From assembly GCA_002500485.1 (NCBI GenBank), contig DLRJ01000129.1, positions 1 through 5,504 on the forward strand: DNA of 5,504 bases, read 5' to 3'. Under the pieces are notes generated by a model. The model had not been told where the DNA came from and did not search any database. It saw nothing but the letters and a program-made list of their open reading frames with translations. Shown here piece after piece: positions 1-5,504 of the stretch. The DNA comes from Dehalococcoidia bacterium UBA7891. Lineage in GTDB: Bacteria; Chloroflexota; Dehalococcoidia; Lucifugimonadales; UBA826. Position 1 is the stretch's first letter, and each line of letters begins with the position of its first letter. The translations under genes and the position numbers were made by a program.

Positions 1-645
1 GGTTTATATCTTGCCGCCTTATCAAGTCCTAACCTTGTAAACACAGTTGTGGGTAATAATACAGCGTTCAATGAGGGGGGAGGTCTATATCTTAACAATG
101 CACAAACTGATTTTGTAAATGTAACGGTTGCGGAGGATAGTGCTGGGACTAATGGAGGATCGATGTTCATGAAGGGAGGCACAGTCAAGACTCGCAACAG
201 CATCCTATGGAGTAAGGGGCCTCAGGAAGTATGGTTTAGTACCGGTGGTGCCTCGAGTATGATAACCATTTATTATACTGATGTGGCAGGAGGCTTGGAA
301 GGTATCGAAACCAATAGCAACGGTACTGTTGATTGGGGTGAAGGAAATATTAATGAAGGGCCACATGTTGGGGGTAATTATTGCTTGGAATCTCCACAAT
401 GGGCAGTTGGAACTTGGTATTGGGGTTCACCTGCAATCGATAAAGGAGATCCATCGTCACAATACAACGACGAAGAGAACCTGTGGTGTCTTCATGTATG
501 GGCTTATATTTCTTCTCAGAACTGGCCCGAGGGTCATGTAGTTATGGTGCCTGATACTACCACGGCAAGAAATGATATGGGTGCATTTGGGGGTCCCAAC
601 GGTAGCTGGGGAATCATTTATGCAACACCTGGGTCCGAATGGTAA
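1..645 (+). CDS. Secreted right-handed parallel beta-helix protein, C-terminal part (5' end outside window)
   Basis: The reading frame is open from base 1 to a TAA at 643-645, giving 214 residues of a larger protein. A GTG at 49 lies in this frame but is not the real start, because the same coil-like sequence continues upstream of it. Residues 1-70 show repeating coils with a Gly-rich turn followed by a short hydrophobic strand: GLYL at the first base, GGGLYL about 27 residues later, and GGSMFM about 26 residues after that. This spacing is typical of parallel beta-helices (pectate-lyase-like or Pmp-like folds). The C-terminal part has GSPAIDKGDP and a NDMGAFGGP motif, which recur at the end of such proteins in Bacteroidota and related marine bacteria. 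Such proteins bind or cleave polysaccharides or act as adhesins; no catalytic residues can be assigned here. The chain stops soon after the GAFGGP motif, with no recognisable type IX secretion C-terminal domain. It lies 106 bases before the DUF1080 gene on the same strand. Confidence 0.82.
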   Translation, partial: GLYLAALSSPNLVNTVVGNNTAFNEGGGLYLNNAQTDFVNVTVAEDSAGTNGGSMFMKGGTVKTRNSILWSKGPQEVWFSTGGASSMITIYYTDVAGGLEGIETNSNGTVDWGEGNINEGPHVGGNYCLESPQWAVGTWYWGSPAIDKGDPSSQYNDEENLWCLHVWAYISSQNWPEGHVVMVPDTTTARNDMGAFGGPNGSWGIIYATPGSEW

Positions 646-751
646 TCTTTGGTAGTCAATAACCACTTTCCCAATCTCAACTTGGTAAATGACGGGGGAA
701 CGGTGGGGATGAAAAAGAAGGACAATTTTAGACAAATTATTATAGAGATAA

Positions 752-1597
752 ATGATGATTAAACTCGATATTTTATTTCTTATCATAAGATCTTTATGTA
801 TATGTATAACAATTTCTCTAGCCACTACACAAGATCTATCTAATATTCCAGACTCCGCATGGGTGCAATTGTTTAACGGAAAAAACATGGGTGGCTGGAA
901 TTATCATTTTTCAGGGCAGGAATACAATGTGGATCCTCAAAAAACTTTAAGAGTTGAAGACAGTATTCTAAAGGTCGATTACAGCAATTACGATAATTGG
1001 AATGGTGCCTTCGGGCATTTTGCCAGGGATGAAGTATACTCTTATTATATCTTTGCGGTGGAGTACCGATTTGTTGGAGATCAGACGCCCGGAGGTCCAG
1101 ATTGGGCTTTAAGAAATAACGGAATCATGTTTCATTCTGAGTCCATGAGATCCATGGGAAAAAACCAAAATTTCCCTATTTCAGTTGAAGCGCAATTATT
1201 ACAAAGGGGTACAAATGAGAAACCTACCGCAGTAATAAATCTCTGTAATGGGGCATCTAACACAACCGCAAGCGAAAAGCCAAATTGCAATCAGGAAATG
1301 GCTGCTATTTCAATCCCCCATAAAAATTCCTGGGTCCGTGCTGAGGTATTAGTGCTTTCTGATTCCATCGCAAAATTCATTTTAAATGGGGATACCCTCG
1401 GGGTTTATTCCCAATTCAAATATCTTAGTGATGGGAAACCTGTAAAGGAAGGGCGTATTGCGCTACAAGCGGAATCGCATCCCACCGATTTTCGTAAGAT
1501 TGAAATTGTAAATTTGGTTGGTTGTATGGATACCGCAGCCATTAATTATAAACCCTATTTATTTAAGCATGATCCGGATTCTTGCGTTTCAGAGTAA
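752..1597 (+). CDS. Secreted DUF1080 family protein (3-keto-disaccharide hydrolase-like)
   Basis: This is a complete 281-residue protein. Residues 1-26 form a hydrophobic Sec-type signal peptide; no lipobox is visible despite Cys16 and Cys18. From about residue 34 to 255 it matches the DUF1080 / 3-keto-disaccharide hydrolase domain (PF06439), a concanavalin-like beta-sandwich. Recognisable blocks are LFNGKNMGGWN (40-50), NNGIMFHSE (122-130), SVEAQLLQ (144-151) and GRIALQAESHPTDFRKIEI (234-252), where the family's conserved E-x-x-x-x-x-F-R lies. Cys165 and Cys179 bracket a loop and may form a disulfide. A short tail follows, GCMD (257-260) to a final Cys278, resembling the GC-x-D-x-x-A-x-N-Y tail seen on Bacteroidota members. 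Characterised family members hydrolyse 3-keto-glycosides; the exact substrate here is unknown. ATG 752 is followed at once by a second ATG at 755, which is equally possible. No good Shine-Dalgarno is present. The sulfatase gene follows 92 bases later. Confidence 0.88.
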   Translation: MMIKLDILFLIIRSLCICITISLATTQDLSNIPDSAWVQLFNGKNMGGWNYHFSGQEYNVDPQKTLRVEDSILKVDYSNYDNWNGAFGHFARDEVYSYYIFAVEYRFVGDQTPGGPDWALRNNGIMFHSESMRSMGKNQNFPISVEAQLLQRGTNEKPTAVINLCNGASNTTASEKPNCNQEMAAISIPHKNSWVRAEVLVLSDSIAKFILNGDTLGVYSQFKYLSDGKPVKEGRIALQAESHPTDFRKIEIVNLVGCMDTAAINYKPYLFKHDPDSCVSE

Positions 1598-1605
1598 ACA
1601 CAAGT

Positions 1606-1636
1606 TTTGCATATATAATGAATCTAATTATTTATG
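1606..1636 (+). promoter_or_regulatory. Weak candidate Bacteroidota-type promoter before the sulfatase gene
   Basis: TTTG at 1606-1609 is followed after 19 bases by TATTTATG at 1629-1636. This fits the Bacteroidota sigma-A pattern (-33 TTTG or TTG, 17-23 bases, -7 TAnnTTTG) with one mismatch in the -7 box. It lies in the 92-base gap, about 53 bases before the ATG at 1690. In such AT-rich DNA a one-mismatch match can arise by chance, and the sulfatase may equally be co-transcribed with the DUF1080 gene. Confidence 0.2.
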
Positions 1637-1689
1637 TGGGATTGCATCATTATTAACGCACAAAGTATAACATATCGATAATAAAAATT

Positions 1690-3240
1690 ATGGTAGTAGT
1701 AAAGAATACGTTTTTCATTATTCTTTTTTGTTTATGTTGCCAAGTTCAAGCTAATAATGCTTCATCATTCCCCAATATTGTATTTATCTTAACGGACGAT
1801 CTGGGATATGGCGATGTAGGTTGCTACAATCCTGAATCTAGAATCCCAACACCCAATATTGATAAGTTGGCTCAAAAAGGCATGCTATTTACGGACGCAC
1901 ATAGTCCATCCACCGTTTGTACTCCCACTCGCTACAGCGTGTTGACAGGCCGCATGGCTTTCCGAACCGGGATAAAAGGAGTTTTTGACGGAGCTGGAGG
2001 TCCTTGTTTAATTGAAAAAGAACGACTTACAATAGGAGGAATGCTACAAAAAAAAGGTTATACGACAGCATTGTTTGGGAAATGGCATGTAGGTCTAACT
2101 TTTTTTGATAAATCATCAGGACAGCCCATTCATTCGAATGCATCAGAGGATGTGCTACGCATTGATTATTCACGATCCATACCAGACGCTCCAATTCATC
2201 GTGGATTTGATTTCTTTTTTGGATCCGCAAACTGTCCTACAACTGATGCTCTTTATGCCTTTATAGATGGTGATCGCATTCCAGTTCCTCCGACCCATTG
2301 GTTAGATCGGAGTCCTTTACCAAAACATCCATATTCACATGATAATAATGTTGGTATGATAGCACCCGGTTATGATTTGCAGGAAATGGATATGATTTTT
2401 TTAAAGAAAAGCCGAGACTTTTTAGATAATCATTCTAAAAAATCAAAGGATAAACCATTTTTTCTTTTTCACTCAACTCAGGCTGTTCACTTACCTTCAT
2501 TTGCTGGGGCTGACTTTAGAGGTAAGACAAAATTTGGGCCTCATGGCGATTTCATTTTTCAGCTAGACCATATTGTGGGTGAGTTGATGAATGCGATTGA
2601 AAAAAATGGCTTTGGTAAGAATACTTTAGTGATTTTTACTAGTGATAATGGTCCTGAGGTTCCAACAATTATCAATATGCGAAAGGATTATAATCACGAT
2701 GGAGCAAGGCCTTGGCGAGGCGTGAAACGCGATAACTGGGAGGGTGGTCATCGCGTTCCATTTATAGCATATTGGCCTGGTAAAATAAATGAGGGTTCTA
2801 TTTCACATCAGACTATTTCACTTACTGATATTATGGCAACGGTTGCAGAAATTATTGACTTTAAACTTCCTAATGATGCTGCTGAAGACAGCTATAATAT
2901 GTTACCCGCACTTTTGGGAACAGATGGAAATAAACCAATTAGAAAATATACTCTGCAGCAAACAATTGATTTTTCTATGTCTATTCGTAAAGGATCATGG
3001 AAATATTTAGACCATAAAGGTTCCGGAGGGAATAATTATAATCAAGAAGGTTATTGGGGAATGAAACCATATGCTTTGCCAGAAACTGCTCCTGATGCAC
3101 CAGCACAACTGTACAATTTAGATCAAGACCCAGGCGAGACCCTGAATCTTCTCTTCAAACACCCTAATATAGTAACAGAGCTCAAGGCAAAGCTTAAGGA
3201 ATTTAAAACAACAGGTCGTAGTGTAAATATAAGGAAGTAA
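1690..3240 (+). CDS. Secreted formylglycine-dependent sulfatase (arylsulfatase family, S1 type)
   Basis: This is a complete 516-residue protein of normal length for an S1 sulfatase. It hydrolyses a sulfate ester, probably on a carbohydrate, in the periplasm or at the cell surface. Residues 1-21 are a signal peptide, with likely cleavage after V-Q-A21. The alkaline-phosphatase-like fold starts at PNIVFILTDDLGYGD (28-42) with metal ligands D36 and D37. The sulfatase signature is CTPTRYSVLTGR (77-88): Cys77 is the residue converted to formylglycine, within an intact C-x-P-x-R. Other active-site blocks are GKWHVG (130-135, K131 and H133), QAVHLP (264-269, H267), FTSDNGPE (316-323, metal ligands D319 and N320), and the R-G-V-K then EGGHRVP block (343-357, K346). 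The C-terminal sub-domain has AQLYNLDQDPGETLNL (472-487). Maturation needs an anSME or FGE-type enzyme encoded elsewhere. Substrate cannot be read from sequence. No upstream in-frame ATG exists before the stop at 1654-1656, which supports ATG 1690. Confidence 0.95.
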   Translation: MVVVKNTFFIILFCLCCQVQANNASSFPNIVFILTDDLGYGDVGCYNPESRIPTPNIDKLAQKGMLFTDAHSPSTVCTPTRYSVLTGRMAFRTGIKGVFDGAGGPCLIEKERLTIGGMLQKKGYTTALFGKWHVGLTFFDKSSGQPIHSNASEDVLRIDYSRSIPDAPIHRGFDFFFGSANCPTTDALYAFIDGDRIPVPPTHWLDRSPLPKHPYSHDNNVGMIAPGYDLQEMDMIFLKKSRDFLDNHSKKSKDKPFFLFHSTQAVHLPSFAGADFRGKTKFGPHGDFIFQLDHIVGELMNAIEKNGFGKNTLVIFTSDNGPEVPTIINMRKDYNHDGARPWRGVKRDNWEGGHRVPFIAYWPGKINEGSISHQTISLTDIMATVAEIIDFKLPNDAAEDSYNMLPALLGTDGNKPIRKYTLQQTIDFSMSIRKGSWKYLDHKGSGGNNYNQEGYWGMKPYALPETAPDAPAQLYNLDQDPGETLNLLFKHPNIVTELKAKLKEFKTTGRSVNIRK

Positions 3241-3638
3241 GTATTTACTGAAGAAAAAATCGTAAGAAAAATCCAGCTCTATAGGTTGCACATTCAAACC
3301 TGTAATATTTTTCCTACACATGTTTTATCCACAAGGATTTTTTCCAAGGTATGCCAATGCTCCGATCCCAATTCTGATTGAAATTATACTTACCTCTGCC
3401 TGATTGAGGCGCATTGAAGCCAGTTCACATTCTAGGTTTTCCAACGTTCTACTTATTTAAACCTGAAAAGTGACCAGGTAAGGCTAGGATGAAATCCAGT
3501 CGCCCATGTCTTTTGTGATTTTGATTGAATTGCCAACACCCTACCCCTTAACTAAATTGTGGAGGGAGTCCTTTTTGAAAAATAGTTGGTGAAACAGATT
3601 CTATGAAATGTATACTGATAAGAAGGAAAGATATATCA
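3241..3638 (+). other. 398-base intergenic region without a convincing gene
   Basis: No + strand frame here is long or recognisable; the longest ATG frame noted is 27 codons (3320-3403). On the minus strand two short frames read rather protein-like. One runs through 3328-3456 (43 codons without a stop and without a plausible early start). The other runs through 3314-3547 and is broken by stops at 3449-3451 and 3425-3427. Neither was recognised. A 12-base near-direct repeat, ATTYTGATTGAA, occurs at 3371-3382 and 3518-3529. A small inverted repeat, ACCTG / CAGGT, lies at 3461-3465 and 3475-3479. No intrinsic terminator (stem followed by a T-tract) is seen after the sulfatase gene. The last 60 bases are presumably the leader of the ThuA gene. 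The gap is much larger than the other two and probably separates transcription units. Confidence 0.6.
3621..3630 (+). promoter_or_regulatory. Shine-Dalgarno-like site that favours the ATG at 3639
   Basis: The purine run AGAAGGAAAG contains AAGGA at 3623-3627, 11 bases before ATG 3639. An in-frame ATG also exists upstream at 3603. The purine run lies between the two ATGs, so it can serve only the downstream one. The signal peptide starting at 3639 also has the more usual form, a short charged start and then a hydrophobic core. Confidence 0.45.
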
Positions 3639-5504
3639 ATGAAAAATCATATTATACTATCATTATTTCTTCTTTTGAGTCATGGGTTTTCTCAAGCATT
3701 GGACGGTCCTGTTCGAGTGCTGTTTCTCGGGCATAAAGCAAATCATCATAACTCCAACGAGTACTATCCTTTGATTGCAAAGGCACTGGGACCCGATGCC
3801 ATATATTTCGACTACACCACAAGTGTTGAAGAAGCACTGGGCAACGCAAAGTTTCTCGATCAATTCCACGTTCTATTACTCTATGCCAACCATGAGAGAA
3901 TAGAACCACACCAGTGGAGAAACCTGAAGAGATATGTTGAAAATGGTGGAGGCTTTGTGGCAGTACATTGTGCAAGTTGGAGCTTCCAAAATGAGTTGGG
4001 CTTTGCCCAAATAATTGGAGGACGCTTCAAAAGCCACCAAACCGGTATCTTCAAGGCACGGATAATTAACAAAAGACATGCTGCGTTGAAAGGAGTAGAG
4101 GAGTTTGAAGCGTGGGATGAAACATATTTTCATGATAAACATAATAAAAGAAATCGAAAAGTTTTGATGGTTCGAGACCCAATGGAGGGTGATCCTCATT
4201 CAAAACCCGAGCCCTGGACATGGGTTCGCACTCAAGGAAAAGGTCGGATTTTCTACACTGCATCGGGTCACGACGAACGTGTGTGGGAACACTCTGGATT
4301 CCATCAACTGCTTAAAAGTGGGATTCTTTGGTCGGCTGGAGAGAAAATCCAGGACCGATATTATGCATTCTTATCGAGTCGTTCTCCTATGAAATACGAG
4401 AAACGATCCGACATTCCAAATTATGAAAGGCGTCCGGAGCCACTGCCATACCAGCTGCCCTTGCCAGCAACCGAAAGTATGAAGTATACACAGGCTCCGG
4501 TTGGTTTCAACTTAGAGCTATTCGCCAGCGAACCAGATATCGTAAATCCTATTTATATGCAATGGGATGAAAAAGGACGCTTGTGGGTAGCTGAAAGTGT
4601 TGATTATCCGAATGAAATTAAGGATGAGCGGAAAGGCAATGATAGGATCAAGATTTTGGAGGATTCTGATGGTGACGGGAAATGTGATAAAGTAATAATT
4701 TTTGTGGACGGGTTAAATATTCCTACTTCATTCACCTTTGCTCGTGGTGGAGTCATTGTGTCCCAAGCGCCGGACATTCTATTTATTAGGGATACTAATG
4801 GTGATGATCAGGCGGATGTTAGTGAGGTCTTGTTCAGTGGATTTGGTGTAGATGACACCCACGCTGGTCCAAGCAACCTTCGTTATGGTTTTGACAACTG
4901 GATTTATGGAGCTGTCGGTTACGCAGGTTTTAAAGGTGTTATTAAAGGTAGAACGCACAATTTTGGTCAGGGAATTTTTCGCTTCAAGTCCGATGGCTCT
5001 GATATTGAGTTTCTACATCAATTCAACAATAACACGTGGGGGCTTGGTTTTAATGAAGCGGGCGACGTATTTGGCTCCACGGCCAACAATAATCCAAGCT
5101 TCTTCGGTGGCATCCCCGCGTTGGTACATGACAGTCAAGAAAAAATGAGTGCGAAGATGATAGCTAATTCACCAAAATTTTATCCAATTACAGATAATAT
5201 TCGACAGGTTGATGCCTTCGGCGCTTACACATCAGGTTGCGGACACGCTTTTGCAACTTCTAAAGGATTTCCTGAGACCTGGCGCAATAAACGAGCTTTC
5301 GTCTGCGGACCTACGGGACATTTGTTGGGTATGTATGATGTGAGGACAAAAGATTCCGGCTACGAATCTATTAATGCATATAGTTTCTTAGCGAGTACTG
5401 ATGAATGGTTTTCCCCGGTCGTTGCCGAAGTGGGACCTGATGGCAACATATGGGTAGCTGATTGGTATAACTTTATTATTCAACATAATCCGACCCCCAA
5501 TAAG
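3639..5504 (+). CDS. ThuA domain fused to a PVC-type membrane-bound dehydrogenase propeller (3' end outside window)
   Basis: The frame is open for 622 codons from ATG 3639 to the last base, so the protein is truncated by the window. Residues 1-20 form a signal peptide with likely cleavage after S-Q-A20, so the product is exported. Residues about 25-233 are a ThuA-like domain (flavodoxin-like fold related to class I amidotransferases): RVLFLGHKANHH, then GGGFVAVHCASW (103-114) and FYTASGHDERVWEH (205-218). After a Pro-rich linker (about 255-287) comes the 'putative membrane-bound dehydrogenase' domain of the Pirellula/Verrucomicrobium type, a predicted beta-propeller. Its recognisable blocks are GRLWVAES (313-320), DTHAGPSNLRYGFDNWIYG (406-424), CGHAF (534-538) and AEVGPDGNIWVADWYNFIIQHNPTP (596-620). 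Two Ca-binding-type loops lie at 342-353 and 385-396. Relatives usually continue with HEAT-like repeats and a CxxCH cytochrome c domain, which would be downstream. A role in oxidising sugars is inferred. ATG 3603 is an alternative start adding 12 residues. Confidence 0.9.
   Translation, partial: MKNHIILSLFLLLSHGFSQALDGPVRVLFLGHKANHHNSNEYYPLIAKALGPDAIYFDYTTSVEEALGNAKFLDQFHVLLLYANHERIEPHQWRNLKRYVENGGGFVAVHCASWSFQNELGFAQIIGGRFKSHQTGIFKARIINKRHAALKGVEEFEAWDETYFHDKHNKRNRKVLMVRDPMEGDPHSKPEPWTWVRTQGKGRIFYTASGHDERVWEHSGFHQLLKSGILWSAGEKIQDRYYAFLSSRSPMKYEKRSDIPNYERRPEPLPYQLPLPATESMKYTQAPVGFNLELFASEPDIVNPIYMQWDEKGRLWVAESVDYPNEIKDERKGNDRIKILEDSDGDGKCDKVIIFVDGLNIPTSFTFARGGVIVSQAPDILFIRDTNGDDQADVSEVLFSGFGVDDTHAGPSNLRYGFDNWIYGAVGYAGFKGVIKGRTHNFGQGIFRFKSDGSDIEFLHQFNNNTWGLGFNEAGDVFGSTANNNPSFFGGIPALVHDSQEKMSAKMIANSPKFYPITDNIRQVDAFGAYTSGCGHAFATSKGFPETWRNKRAFVCGPTGHLLGMYDVRTKDSGYESINAYSFLASTDEWFSPVVAEVGPDGNIWVADWYNFIIQHNPTPNK

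Noticed and set aside
663..706. Imperfect hairpin between the beta-helix and DUF1080 genes (CCAC and TTCCC pairing with GGGAA and GTGG), considered as a terminator
   Set aside because: The stem is interrupted, the loop is about 23 bases, and no T-tract follows, so it does not meet the criteria for an intrinsic terminator.
646..762. 38-codon continuation of the beta-helix frame after its TAA, as possible stop readthrough
   Set aside because: The extension has no type IX sorting-domain features or other motif, runs into the DUF1080 start, and an open stretch of this length is not rare by chance.
457..888. Minus-strand frame of 143 codons spanning the end of the beta-helix gene and the start of the DUF1080 gene
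   Set aside because: It overlaps two supported + strand genes, has no recognisable motif, and crosses their intergenic gap without any sign of its own start region.
1690..1752. Cys-rich signal peptide of the sulfatase (Cys14, 16, 17), considered as a lipoprotein signal
   Set aside because: None of the cysteines is preceded by a lipobox such as L-[AST]-[GA]-C, and a good signal peptidase I site (V-Q-A) follows.
2027..2230. Minus-strand 67-codon frame inside the sulfatase gene, and other short frames at 2789-3010 (+) and 3118-3321 (-)
   Set aside because: They lie inside or across the end of the sulfatase gene, whose motifs are continuous in the + strand frame, and they show no independent coding evidence.
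3236..3249. AGTAA / TTACT inverted repeat over the sulfatase stop codon, considered as a terminator
   Set aside because: It is only a 5-base AT-rich stem and is followed by an A-rich run rather than Ts.
3652..4263. Several overlapping minus-strand frames of 63-107 codons
   Set aside because: They lie antisense to the ThuA domain, whose + strand frame is open throughout and matches a known family. They have no recognisable domains and are shadows of that gene.
4852..5148. 98-codon + strand frame in another phase within the ThuA/dehydrogenase gene (also 4189-4392)
   Set aside because: The main frame here carries conserved family motifs such as GPSNLRYGFDNWIYG, so the alternative phases are shadows.

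Overview
The window is a moderately AT-rich piece of a bacterial genome with all supported genes on the + strand. It most resembles a member of the Bacteroidota. The reasons are A/T-rich leaders with little Shine-Dalgarno signal, a DUF1080 protein with a Cys-bounded C-terminal tail, a secreted parallel beta-helix protein, an S1-type sulfatase, and a ThuA/'PVC-type' dehydrogenase protein. Planctomycetes, Verrucomicrobia, Marinimicrobia or Balneolota cannot be excluded from sequence reading alone.

Layout: (1) 1-645, the 3' end of a secreted right-handed beta-helix protein whose start lies outside the window; (2) 752-1597, a complete secreted DUF1080 / 3-keto-disaccharide hydrolase-like protein; (3) 1690-3240, a complete secreted formylglycine-type sulfatase with an intact C-x-P-x-R site; (4) 3241-3638, about 400 bases without a convincing gene; (5) 3639-5504, a long reading frame still open at the window edge. 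It encodes a signal peptide, a ThuA domain and the N-terminal part of a 'putative membrane-bound dehydrogenase' beta-propeller with EF-hand-like loops. This is the largest gene in the window, and its 3' end, where relatives carry HEAT-like repeats and a c-type haem domain, is missing.

All four products appear to be exported. Taken together they look like part of a periplasmic or outer-surface carbohydrate-degradation locus: a beta-helix protein (glycan binding or cleavage), a sulfatase that removes sulfate esters, a DUF1080 protein of the 3-keto-glycoside hydrolase type, and a ThuA-dehydrogenase fusion that could provide sugar-oxidising chemistry. The combination suggests an oxidise-then-cleave route for a (possibly sulfated) glycan, but the substrate and the pathway are inference. 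No tRNA, rRNA, CRISPR array, insertion sequence or clear intrinsic terminator was seen.
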